A DNA stretch of 64,000 nt from G041228335 sp964580905 (GTDB taxonomy: Bacteria > Pseudomonadota > Alphaproteobacteria > Puniceispirillales > UBA1172), in NCBI GenBank assembly GCA_964580905.1, contig CAZOLR010000009.1:1-64000 (forward strand). Direction: 5' to 3'. The stretch's first letter is position 1, and every line of letters begins with the position of its first letter. A model generated the notes under the pieces. It did no database searches and had not been told where the DNA came from. It saw nothing but the letters and a program-made list of their open reading frames with translations. The position numbers and the translations under genes were made by a program. Shown piece after piece: positions 43,171-51,658 of this stretch.

Positions 43171-44727
43171 ATGAACGCACCAGCTTCAGAAGGTGGCCGC
43201 CGCCGATCAGGCCGGTCGCAGGCCAGGCCGTCATCAAAACCCGTAATTGATCAGCTGGAATGGTCAATGCCGGAATATAGTGATGATCCGGCAAAGCCTG
43301 TGGATGAAGAGACACTTGAACGTATTCATTTAACATCTCTTCAGGTGTTGGAAGAGATCGGTATTCTTTTCCTGAACAGTGAAGCCAGATCAGTGCTTGA
43401 GGCTGCTGGCTGTGAAGTTGATGATGTTACTGAAAATGTCCGGATGGACCGGGCTTTGGTTTTGGATGCCATCAAGAAGGCACCCTCGATGTTCACGGTC
43501 ACACCTCGCAACCCTGCCCGCAGGATTCATCTGGGGGGCAGGCATTTTGCCTATTCAACTGTTGCATCCGCCCCGAACGTTAGCGATCTTGACGGCGGCC
43601 GTAGAGTCGGCACAAGAACTGACTTCCGGAATCTGCTGAAGCTTAATCAATTTTTCAATTGCCTGCATTTTGTTGCAGGTTACCCGGTTGAACCTGTCGA
43701 CATACATGCGTCGGTCCGGCATCTTGATGCGCTTTATGACATGCTGACGCTGACGGATAAGGTGGTTCATGCTTATTCTCTCGGCCCTGAGAGGATAGAA
43801 GACGGCATGGAAATGGTCCGTATCGCTTGTGGACTTACCGGGGCTGAATTTGAACAAAGCCCCCGGATGTTCACCAATATCAATTCATCTTCACCTCTCA
43901 AGCATGACTGGCCGATGCTGGATGGGGCCATGCGGGCCGCAAGGCGGGGGCAGGTTGTGGTGGTCAGTCCATTTACGCTCTCAGGAGCGATGGCACCGGC
44001 AACGGTTGTGGGGGCGCTTGTCCAGCAGAATGCCGAATTTCTGGCCGCACTCGTCCTGCTGCAGGCTGTGCGTCCGGGGACGCCGGTTGTGTACGGGGCT
44101 TTTACCTCGAATGTTGATATGAAAACCGGGGCGCCGGCTTTCGGAACACCTGAATATACCCGCGCCATGCAGATCTCGGGTCAACTTGCCCGCAAATACG
44201 AACTTCCCTGGCGGGGCTCCAATGCAAATGCGGCCAATTTCCCTGATGGTCAGTCGGTATGGGAAAGCGTGCAATCACTGAATGGTGTATCTTCAGGGCA
44301 TTGCAATATGGTTTACCACGCCGCGGGTTGGCTCGAAGGCGGTCTTTGCGCCAGTTTTGAGAAACTCATCATGGATTGCGAAATACTTCAACAGTTCATC
44401 TATCTGAACCGGCCTCTTGATATTTCTGAAGATGCCATGGCCTTTGAGGCGATACGCGAGGTTGGGCCCGGGAGTCATTTCTTTGCAGCAGAACACACAC
44501 AGCGCCGCTTCAAGAACGCGTTCTATGCACCGTTCCTCTCTGACTGGCGGAATTTTGAAGCCTGGGAAGAGGACGGCGCGCTCCGGGTGGAAGAACGGGC
44601 TAACCGTATCATGAAATCGATTTTAAAGGAATTTACGCCGCCACATCTTGATGAGAGTATCAAAGAGGAACTCAGAGATTTTGTTGCCAGACGAAAAGAA
44701 GAAGGCGGCGCACCAACAGACTTTTAA
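43171..44727 (+). CDS. Trimethylamine methyltransferase (MttB) family protein, non-pyrrolysine
   Basis: The 518-aa protein fits the MttB family along its length: IHLTSLQVLEEIGILFLNSEA, the NPARRIHLGGRHFAYS glycine-rich strand, SPLKHDWPMLDGAM, and the C-terminal RFKNAFYAPFLSDWRNFEAW. There is no in-frame amber codon, so it lacks pyrrolysine. Characterised non-pyrrolysine members demethylate glycine betaine, proline betaine, carnitine or related quaternary amines to a corrinoid protein. Its own substrate is unknown and no corrinoid protein gene is in this window. The DMGDH-like gene follows by 27 bases and cobU diverges upstream. Confidence 0.9.
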   Translation: MNAPASEGGRRRSGRSQARPSSKPVIDQLEWSMPEYSDDPAKPVDEETLERIHLTSLQVLEEIGILFLNSEARSVLEAAGCEVDDVTENVRMDRALVLDAIKKAPSMFTVTPRNPARRIHLGGRHFAYSTVASAPNVSDLDGGRRVGTRTDFRNLLKLNQFFNCLHFVAGYPVEPVDIHASVRHLDALYDMLTLTDKVVHAYSLGPERIEDGMEMVRIACGLTGAEFEQSPRMFTNINSSSPLKHDWPMLDGAMRAARRGQVVVVSPFTLSGAMAPATVVGALVQQNAEFLAALVLLQAVRPGTPVVYGAFTSNVDMKTGAPAFGTPEYTRAMQISGQLARKYELPWRGSNANAANFPDGQSVWESVQSLNGVSSGHCNMVYHAAGWLEGGLCASFEKLIMDCEILQQFIYLNRPLDISEDAMAFEAIREVGPGSHFFAAEHTQRRFKNAFYAPFLSDWRNFEAWEEDGALRVEERANRIMKSILKEFTPPHLDESIKEELRDFVARRKEEGGAPTDF

Positions 44728-44754
44728 TACCCTTGAGGGAAAAGGAGATCAGCC

Positions 44755-47196
44755 ATGGCTGAAAAGATCAAATCCGAAGCGCAGGTGGTTGTCATTGGCG
44801 GAGGTGTTGTCGGCGCGTCCGTTCTGTTTCATCTGACGAAACTCGGCTGGAAAGATGTCATGTTGCTTGAGCGTTCTGAATTGACTTCAGGTTCCACCTG
44901 GCATGCGGCTGGCGGGATGCATACCATCAATGGTGATCCTAATGTTGCAAAGCTCCAGCAGTACACCATTGATCTTTATAAGGAAATCGAAGAGCTCTCA
45001 GGTCAGGATATTACCATGCATATCACCGGCGGGGTGATGCTGGCGGCCACGAAAGAGAGATTTGACTGGCTCAAGGGGGTATATGCCAAGGGGAAATATC
45101 TTGGCATGAAGGGGCTTGAACTGATTACTCCTGCCGAAGCGGCAGAGCTTATGCCGCTCATTGATGCCAAACATTTTACCGGCGCTATGTACGATCCGAT
45201 TGAGGGGCATGTTGATCCCTATGGCGTGACGCACGCCTACGCCAGGGCAGCCCGCAAGAATGGCGCCAGTTATTTCACGCATACAAAGGTTGAGGATCTG
45301 TCACAGAATGCGGATGGTACCTGGTGTGTGGAAACGAATAAAGGCAAGGTTCTTGCGGAGCATGTCGTGAATTGCGGCGGGCTCTGGGCACGTGAAGTGG
45401 GCCGGATGGTAGGGCTTGAATTGCCGGTTCTGGCAATGGAGCATATGTATCTTCTGACCGAAGACATGCCTGAAGTTGCGGAGATCAACGCAAGCACGGG
45501 CAAGGAAGTTATCCATGCGGTTGATTTTGACGGTGAGCTCTATCTCCGGCAGGAACGGGGCGGGATGCTCATGGGCACATACGAAAAAGCCTGCCGCCCA
45601 TGGTCAGAGCACACCACGCCGTGGGAATTTGGGCATGAGTTGCTTGAGCCGGATATTGATCGGATCGCGCCGTCTCTCGAAGTTGGCTTCAAACATTTTC
45701 CCGCATTTGAAAACGCCGGGATCAGGCAGATTATCAACGGACCCTTCACCTTTGCGCCGGATGGCAACCCGCTGATAGGACCAGTTGAAGGGTTGACCAA
45801 TTTCTGGTGTGCCTGCGGTGTAATGGCTGGTTTCAGCCAGGGGGGTGGGGTTGGCCTTGCCTTGTCGAATTGGATGGTCAATGGTGATCCTGAATTTGAT
45901 GTTTGGGCGATGGATATAAGCCGGTTTGGTGATTACGCTTCCATGCAGTACACCAATGCCAAGGTAAGAGAGAATTACTCGCGCCGCTTTTCCATTCGTT
46001 ACCCCAATGAAGAACTGACGGCGGCACGCCCTCTTATGACGACACCGATCTACGACCGGCTCAAGGATGCCGGGGCGCAGTTCGGCGAAAGTCGCGGTCT
46101 TGAACACGCGCTCTGGTTTGCCCCTGAAGGACTTAAGGATGTTTTCAGTTGGCGCCGCAGTGTTGATTTTGATCATGTCGGCGATGAGGCCAGGGCTGTC
46201 CGGGAGAATGTCGGCCTTTTGGAGATTTCAAATTTTGCCAAATATATGGTGACGGGAACAGGAGCAGAAGCCTGGCTTGACCATATGCTCGCCTGCCGTA
46301 TTCCTGCACAGGGCCGGATGACTCTCGCCCCCATGTTGAAGGAAGATGGCAAAGTGATTGGTGATTTCACGCTGGCCCGGCTTGATGAGGAGACCTTCCT
46401 TATCATAGGCTCGGGTGCGGCCGAAAGCTATCATATGAGATGGTTTACGGATCATCTTCCGGATGATGATTCCGTTGAGGTTCAGGCTATGGGGTTGAGC
46501 CTTACCGGGCTGTCGATCGCCGGGCCGATGGCAAGGGAGGTGCTGACCTCGCTGACACGCGAAGATGTTTCAAACGATGGTTTCCGTTTCATGGATGTGC
46601 GGGAGTTTCACCTCGGGATGGCGCCGGTAATCATGGGGCGTGTCAGTTATACTGGTGATCTCGGCTACGAAATCTGGGTTACGCCGGAATATCAGCGATA
46701 TCTTTTTGATCTGATCATGGAGGCTGGTGCCGGATACGGAATACGTCCGATTGGTGCGCGGGCACTCAACGCCCTCCGCCTTGAAAAGAATTTCGGCTCA
46801 TGGGCGCGTGAATTCCGGCCGGTCTACGGACCGCTTGAATGCGGGCTTTCCCGATTTGTCGCTTATGACAAAAAGGCCGGGTTCATTGGCAAGGCTGGCG
46901 CTGTGGCTGAAAAGGAACACGGCGGCAAGATGCGGCTCAGGGCCTTTGTGGTTGATGCGCGTGATGCTGATGCCATCGGTGATGAGCCGATAGCCCATAA
47001 TGGGGAGGTTTGCGGCTGGGTGACTTCAGGCGGATTTGCCCATGCTTCCGGTGTGTCAGTCGCTATGGGATATGTGCCCAAGGAGATGGCAGATACGCAT
47101 GATGGATGGACGATTGAACTGCTTGGCGAAGAGCTCAGCGCCCGCATCCAGCCAACGCCATTGTTCGATGCGAATGCGAGCCGGATGAGAAGTTAG
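44755..47196 (+). CDS. DMGDH/sarcosine dehydrogenase family FAD oxidoreductase with GcvT domain
   Basis: The 813-aa protein has an N-terminal FAD domain (VVIGGGVVGASVLFHLTKLG, then TSGSTWHAAGGMHT, the region bearing the covalent-flavin His in mammalian relatives) followed from about residue 430 by a C-terminal aminomethyltransferase-like GcvT domain (FAKYMVTGTGAEAWLD, VSYTGDLGYEIWV, GARALNALRLEKNF). Relatives oxidise dimethylglycine or sarcosine and pass the formaldehyde unit to tetrahydrofolate. AAGGAG precedes its ATG. It likely acts on the demethylated product of the upstream MttB protein. It converges with the enolase-like gene, overlapping it by 4 bases. Confidence 0.93.
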   Translation: MAEKIKSEAQVVVIGGGVVGASVLFHLTKLGWKDVMLLERSELTSGSTWHAAGGMHTINGDPNVAKLQQYTIDLYKEIEELSGQDITMHITGGVMLAATKERFDWLKGVYAKGKYLGMKGLELITPAEAAELMPLIDAKHFTGAMYDPIEGHVDPYGVTHAYARAARKNGASYFTHTKVEDLSQNADGTWCVETNKGKVLAEHVVNCGGLWAREVGRMVGLELPVLAMEHMYLLTEDMPEVAEINASTGKEVIHAVDFDGELYLRQERGGMLMGTYEKACRPWSEHTTPWEFGHELLEPDIDRIAPSLEVGFKHFPAFENAGIRQIINGPFTFAPDGNPLIGPVEGLTNFWCACGVMAGFSQGGGVGLALSNWMVNGDPEFDVWAMDISRFGDYASMQYTNAKVRENYSRRFSIRYPNEELTAARPLMTTPIYDRLKDAGAQFGESRGLEHALWFAPEGLKDVFSWRRSVDFDHVGDEARAVRENVGLLEISNFAKYMVTGTGAEAWLDHMLACRIPAQGRMTLAPMLKEDGKVIGDFTLARLDEETFLIIGSGAAESYHMRWFTDHLPDDDSVEVQAMGLSLTGLSIAGPMAREVLTSLTREDVSNDGFRFMDVREFHLGMAPVIMGRVSYTGDLGYEIWVTPEYQRYLFDLIMEAGAGYGIRPIGARALNALRLEKNFGSWAREFRPVYGPLECGLSRFVAYDKKAGFIGKAGAVAEKEHGGKMRLRAFVVDARDADAIGDEPIAHNGEVCGWVTSGGFAHASGVSVAMGYVPKEMADTHDGWTIELLGEELSARIQPTPLFDANASRMRS

Positions 47197-48392
47197 GCTT
47201 TCCTCGGATCATTCTCTTCAGTGGACGTGAGATGCAGACGGTCTCCTTCGTAAGGATGGGCCCGCGCGACGTCTTCATTAATCTCGACCCCGAGGCCGGG
47301 TGTATCTGGCACGATCACGTATCCGTCTTCCCATTTGATCGGTGTTTTCAGTATGTCGCTGTGAAAGCCTTCCCATTTCCGGATGGATTCAAGGATCAGG
47401 AAATTCGGTGACGCTGCTGATATCTGGATATTGGCGGCGCCAACGATTGGCCCGCAGTAGAGATGGGGGGCAATATGCGCATAGAAAGCTTCAGCCATTG
47501 AGGCGATTTTCTTGGCTTCAAGGATACCCCCGACCCGGCCGAGATTCATCTGAAGGATATTGGCCGCCCCCAGTTCAAGCACCCGTGCAAATTCATATTT
47601 TGTTGTCAGCCTTTCGCCGGTGGCCACGGGGACAGAGGTGGCGCGAGCAACTTCAGCCATCATCTCAGGTCTTTCCGGTGGGGTGGGTTCCTCAAACCAG
47701 AGCGGGTCATAGGCCTCCATCATACGTGCCATGCGCTTGGCACCCGATGGAGAAAACTGCCCATGGGTTCCAAAAAGAAGATCAGCTTTGTTCCCGACTG
47801 CCTGCCTAAGTTTTCTTAAAAACTCTTCGGATCTTTCGATGTCTTCAAGTTCCGGCATATGCGGGTCCAGTATTGTATACGCACCGGCCGGATCAAATTT
47901 GAGTGCGGTAAATCCTTCTTTGATGTAGGTTGCCGCCATTTCCGCCGACGCATCGGCATCACGGTAAAAGCGTGTCGGGTCCATGCCTTCACCCGGATAG
48001 ATATAGGTATAGCTTCTGAGACGTTCATGCAGTTTGCCGCCTATCAGGGCATGCACCGGTTTTTCAACCGCCTTGCCGATAATATCCCAGCACGCCATTT
48101 CAAGCCCGCTCATCACTCCCATAAGAGAGATATCAGGGCGTGAAGAATACCCGCGGCTGTAAACCCGCCGCCACATACGTTCGATATTGAACGGATCTTC
48201 CCCTGCCAGGTCACGGGCAAAGACATCTTCAGCCATTGTGGTCATTGTCCGGGGGCCAAAACTGGCGGAATACATCTCACCATAGCCGATGATTCCACAG
48301 GCTGTTGTCAGTTTTATGAAAAGAAAATATTGCCCGCCATGCCCCGGGGGAGGGTTGCCTACAACAAAGGTTTCAATCTGATCAAGTTTCAT
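47193..48392 (-). CDS. Enolase superfamily protein (mandelate racemase/muconate lactonizing type)
   Basis: The 399-aa protein is related to galactonate-dehydratase-like enolases. Active-site positions are Lys165-Phe-Asp on strand 2, His210 in FGTHGQFSPSGA, Glu234/Glu235 in WFEEPTPPE, Glu260 in GERLTTKYEF, Asn283 in LQMNLGRVGG and His310 in APHLYCGPIVG. Compared with my memory of DgoD, the first metal Asp is Gly208 and the dyad Asp is Asn283, which is unusual. It converges with the DMGDH-like gene, so any shared pathway is inferred from position only. The reaction is unknown. Confidence 0.88.
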   Translation of the reverse strand: MKLDQIETFVVGNPPPGHGGQYFLFIKLTTACGIIGYGEMYSASFGPRTMTTMAEDVFARDLAGEDPFNIERMWRRVYSRGYSSRPDISLMGVMSGLEMACWDIIGKAVEKPVHALIGGKLHERLRSYTYIYPGEGMDPTRFYRDADASAEMAATYIKEGFTALKFDPAGAYTILDPHMPELEDIERSEEFLRKLRQAVGNKADLLFGTHGQFSPSGAKRMARMMEAYDPLWFEEPTPPERPEMMAEVARATSVPVATGERLTTKYEFARVLELGAANILQMNLGRVGGILEAKKIASMAEAFYAHIAPHLYCGPIVGAANIQISAASPNFLILESIRKWEGFHSDILKTPIKWEDGYVIVPDTPGLGVEINEDVARAHPYEGDRLHLTSTEENDPRKA

Positions 48393-48498
48393 TTCCCGCC
48401 TCAGTCGGTTTTATGGAATGGTGATCTTCTTTGCCTGCCAGGTAAAGAGTAATTATTACATTTGCACCAATTTTCTCTATGACTTATGCCCTGATGCT

Positions 48499-48525
48499 AT
48501 GAAGCCCGGCTAAGCCGGGCTTCAT
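48499..48525. repeat. Perfect 12-bp inverted repeat with TAA loop
   Basis: Bases 48499-48510 pair perfectly with 48514-48525 around a TAA loop. The stem is GC-rich and has no T-run after it on either strand, so it is a poor terminator. It lies in the 384-base gap 48393-48776 between the enolase-like gene and the ScfR-type regulator. Confidence 0.85.
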
Positions 48526-48568
48526 GTCCTGTTAAGTCCCCCACAGACCTACAGGAAACGTAAAGAGC

Positions 48569-48603
48569 GGTGTAACCCGGAGGGAGAGAGAGAAGATTAC
48601 ACC
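48569..48603 (+). promoter_or_regulatory. Hairpin enclosing a purine-rich, SD-like loop
   Basis: GGTGTAA (48569-48575) pairs with TTACACC (48597-48603), enclosing a 21-base loop that contains CGGAGGGAGAGAGAGAAG. An ATG follows at once (48604) and opens a 17-codon ORF ending at 48657. The arrangement could mask a ribosome site, but this is speculative. Confidence 0.3.
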
Positions 48604-48676
48604 ATGGGGAATATTAATATCCTTATGATAACGGGATCATCATTAGGGCTGAAGTAAAAATGTGAAATAGTGAAAA

Positions 48677-48699
48677 TTGTAAATTATATTAATTTACAA
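48677..48699. promoter_or_regulatory. Candidate operator upstream of the ScfR-type regulator
   Basis: TTGTAAATTA (48677-48686) and TAATTTACAA (48690-48699) form a perfect 10-bp palindrome with a TAT spacer, 78-100 bases upstream of the regulator ATG. From memory, the related regulator PccR binds TTTGCAAA-type half-sites, which these outer bases partly resemble. Autoregulation is an inference. Confidence 0.45.
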
Positions 48700-48776
48700 A
48701 TCATCTGTTCGGCCTTAAGGTGTGATAGTGGAATAATTGGATGAGGCTCAGGATGCTGGAAATGGGAGAAAAGCCC

Positions 48777-50177
48777 ATGATCGGGCATAAGATCCGCAAA
48801 CTCAGGGGGGATCTCGGGCTGACCCAGTCGGATATGGCCGCAGCCATCGGCATCAGCGCAAGTTACCTTAATCTGATTGAGCATAACCAACGACCGGTGA
48901 CGGTGCCGCTTCTGTTCAAACTTGGGCAGAGTTTTGATATTGATCTCAAGGATTTCGCGGCGGATGACACAACACGCCTGATGGCAGATATAACTGAAAT
49001 GTTCGCTGATCCGGCGATGTCAGGGCATTCGGTATCTAAGCGCGAAATGCGGGATTTTGTTAACAGTCAGCCAAATATAGCAAGCGCACTTTCCCGGTTT
49101 TTTAACAATTATCGTATCGTCAAGGCTGAGATGCAGAATGTGGCTGCAGCAGGACAAGGCCAGAGATCACCACTGTCCTCCTCATCTCTTGCGGAAGATC
49201 TGCGGATATATCTTCAGGAAAACGGAAACTATTTTGCTGAACTTGAAGCTTCGGCGGAAGATTTTTGGCAGCAGGCATCCTTGGGTCAGGAAACGCTTTA
49301 TTCTGATCTGTGCCGCTGGTTCCTTAATGAGAGGGGAATTGAAGTTCAGGTTGTGCCAGCTGATGTCATGGGCATAAATTTGCGTCAGTATGATCCCCAT
49401 AGAGGGCGGATACTTCTTTCAGAAGGGTTGCGGCGTCCGAGACGTGTTTTCCAGTTGCTGCTGCAGGTGGCTGCGCTCACCCAGCATGACCTCATCGAGA
49501 AAATGGTAAAAGAAGCGGATCAGCCGCACATTGCCGGGATGTTGAGAAACACCCTTGCCGGATATTTTGCAGGTGCGGTTATGATGCCCTACACGTCCTT
49601 TGCTGATGCGGCACGAAAATTGAGATACGATATTGATCTGATTGGTCGTCGCTTCGGGGTCAGTTTTGAGCAGGTCTGCCATCGTCTGACCACGCTGAAC
49701 AGGCCGGGGGACCGGGGGATTTCCTTCTTCTTTATCCGTGTTGACCCTGCCGGGAATGTCTCAAAGCGTCTTTCAGCAGGCAAAATGCAGTTTGCCAATC
49801 ATGGTGGTACATGTGCGCGCTGGGTAGTGCATAAGGCTTTCCGTGTTCCCAGCAAGATACTGACCCAGGTAGCGGAAATTGAAGAAGGTCAGCAGGTTTT
49901 TACCATGGCACGTACGGTCTCCCCGCAATGGACTCCGAAGGATCAGCCGGAACCTGAATTTGCTGTTGGGCTGGGTTGCAATGTCAATCAGGCTAGGGAT
50001 ATTGTCTATGCGGACACCCATGATCTTGGAAAGAACAGAAAACCTGATCAAATTGGAATAGGTTGCCATGTCTGTGAACGCATGGAATGTGCCCAGCGGT
50101 CACAGCCACCTCTAGGCTATAATATTCGCTTTGACCCTTATCGTCGCCGCCTTGGCCTGTTTGATATAGAAAGCTAG
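48777..50177 (+). CDS. XRE-family regulator with ImmA/IrrE-like and DUF2083 domains (ScfR/RamB/PccR type)
   Basis: The 466-aa protein has an N-terminal helix-turn-helix (KIRKLRGDLGLTQSDMAAAI, SASYLNLIEHNQRPV), a long middle IrrE-like region (YFAGAVMMPYTSFADAAR) without an intact HEXXH, and a C-terminal domain with Cys in GCNVNQARDIVY and CHVCERMECAQRSQPP. Relatives control acetate, propionate or short-chain acyl-CoA metabolism. ATG 48777 with GGGAG 8 bases upstream is preferred over 48741. The gene is preceded by a palindrome that may be its operator. No acyl-CoA operon is adjacent, so its targets are elsewhere. Confidence 0.92.
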   Translation: MIGHKIRKLRGDLGLTQSDMAAAIGISASYLNLIEHNQRPVTVPLLFKLGQSFDIDLKDFAADDTTRLMADITEMFADPAMSGHSVSKREMRDFVNSQPNIASALSRFFNNYRIVKAEMQNVAAAGQGQRSPLSSSSLAEDLRIYLQENGNYFAELEASAEDFWQQASLGQETLYSDLCRWFLNERGIEVQVVPADVMGINLRQYDPHRGRILLSEGLRRPRRVFQLLLQVAALTQHDLIEKMVKEADQPHIAGMLRNTLAGYFAGAVMMPYTSFADAARKLRYDIDLIGRRFGVSFEQVCHRLTTLNRPGDRGISFFFIRVDPAGNVSKRLSAGKMQFANHGGTCARWVVHKAFRVPSKILTQVAEIEEGQQVFTMARTVSPQWTPKDQPEPEFAVGLGCNVNQARDIVYADTHDLGKNRKPDQIGIGCHVCERMECAQRSQPPLGYNIRFDPYRRRLGLFDIES

Positions 50178-50239
50178 GTGCCAAACCTCCAGGATTGACG
50201 AAATCCACGATTTTGATAGAACCTCGTCAGGAGGCCGGC

Positions 50240-51640
50240 GTGTCAGAGCAGAAAGCAAACTCACAGATCGGACGTGAAGACCAGACAGCGTTGTTCAGCC
50301 TCTATGGCATGACGCCGAAGGTTGAAGCTGCGGTGATCAACGCACTTGCCGAAGGGCAGATATCGCGTGTTCGCGCCCTCGTATCACCTTTGCATCCGGC
50401 GGATCAGGCTGATCTTATTGAGCGGCTGAATATGCCGCAGCGAAAGCGCCTTTTCACTTACATGGGGTCAGGGCTGGACCCTGAAACCCTGGCTTTTCTG
50501 GACGATGATCTCCTTGATGTGGCGCTCAAAATCATGGGTGCAGAAGGGGTGGCAAAGGCTCTGCCGGAACTCGACAGTGATGACGCGGTGGATATTCTTG
50601 AAGAATTTGATCCCGAAGAACGTGATTCTATTCTGGCGGCTATGCCGGTTGCGGAAAGACTGATTGTAGAAGAGGGGCTTGCCTTTCCTGAAGACAGCGC
50701 CGGACGCCTGATGCAAAGGGAGGTGGTGGTCTGCCCATCCCACTGGACAGTAGGCCAGACGATTGATTTCATGCGTAGCCAGGATGGTCTGCCAGAAGAT
50801 TTTTACGCCATTGTCGTTATTGATCCGGCGCGCCGTGTGCTTGGGCAGGTGATGCTTTCAAGACTGTTGGCCTCGCAACGTCCGGTTCGCATGTCTGAAA
50901 TCATGACAAACACGCCCTATCAGATACCTGTCTCCATGGATCAGGAGGAGGTGGCGCTTCTGTTCAAACGGTATGGTCTGGTCTCTGCTTCCGTGGTGGA
51001 TGACCAGAACAGGCTTGTTGGCATGATCACAGTTGATGACGTGGTTGATGTGATCGAAGAAGAAGCCGAAGAAGATCTTATGGCGCTTGGCGGGATCAGT
51101 GATGTCAGCATCCGTTCGACCCTTCTGGAAACGATCCGCTCCCGGTTTTCCTGGCTTTTTGTCAACCTCTTGACGGCCATAGTCGCCTCCGTGGTTATCG
51201 GTTTCTTTGAAGGAACGATTGAAAAACTTGTCGCTCTTGCCGTTTTAATGCCGATTGTTGCATCTATGGGCGGGAATGCTGGCACCCAGACGGTGACGGT
51301 TGCGGTCCGTGCGCTGGCCCTGAGGCAGCTTTCAAGGCAGACAGCCACAGGTTTCGTTCTTCGTGAACTGAGCGTCGGCTTTATCAATGGCATGGTTTTT
51401 GCGGTCACTGCCGGTGCCATTTCATGGTTCTGGTTTGGTCAGGCGGAAATTGCCCTGATCATGGGCATGGCGATGCTTGCCAACCTCATCATTGCGGGGC
51501 TGACAGGAACGCTGATTCCCCTCGCACTGGAACGTTTTGGAATTGATCCGGCCGTAGCATCATCGGTTTTCATCACAACAGTCACCGATGTGGTCGGTTT
51601 CCTGACATTCCTTGGCCTTGCGGCGATGTTCCTTGTCTGA
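50240..51640 (+). CDS. mgtE: Magnesium transporter MgtE
   Basis: The 466-aa inner-membrane channel has the N-terminal MgtE domain (ALVSPLHPADQADLIERLNMPQ, LDSDDAVDILEEFDPEERD), two CBS domains (QIPVSMDQEEVALLFKRYGL and VVDDQNRLVGMITVDDVVDVI) and five C-terminal helices starting WLFVNLLTAIVASVVIGFF, with MGGNAGTQTVTVAVRAL near the pore. It imports Mg2+ and is gated by Mg2+ in the cytoplasmic domains. GTG 50240 with AGGAGG upstream is better than TTG 50195. It begins 62 bases after the regulator. Confidence 0.95.
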   Translation: MSEQKANSQIGREDQTALFSLYGMTPKVEAAVINALAEGQISRVRALVSPLHPADQADLIERLNMPQRKRLFTYMGSGLDPETLAFLDDDLLDVALKIMGAEGVAKALPELDSDDAVDILEEFDPEERDSILAAMPVAERLIVEEGLAFPEDSAGRLMQREVVVCPSHWTVGQTIDFMRSQDGLPEDFYAIVVIDPARRVLGQVMLSRLLASQRPVRMSEIMTNTPYQIPVSMDQEEVALLFKRYGLVSASVVDDQNRLVGMITVDDVVDVIEEEAEEDLMALGGISDVSIRSTLLETIRSRFSWLFVNLLTAIVASVVIGFFEGTIEKLVALAVLMPIVASMGGNAGTQTVTVAVRALALRQLSRQTATGFVLRELSVGFINGMVFAVTAGAISWFWFGQAEIALIMGMAMLANLIIAGLTGTLIPLALERFGIDPAVASSVFITTVTDVVGFLTFLGLAAMFLV

Positions 51641-51658
51641 TGCAATAACGGGATAGCA

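Noticed and set aside
43171..44727. Pyrrolysine-containing MttB
   Set aside because: The frame runs through without an in-frame amber codon and no pyrrolysine genes are seen.
47193..48392. Hydroxyproline-betaine epimerase (HpbD) identity for the enolase-like protein
   Set aside because: HpbD-type enzymes use Lys residues on opposite barrel sides; here strand 2 reads Lys-Phe-Asp and a C-terminal His is present, pointing to a different subgroup.
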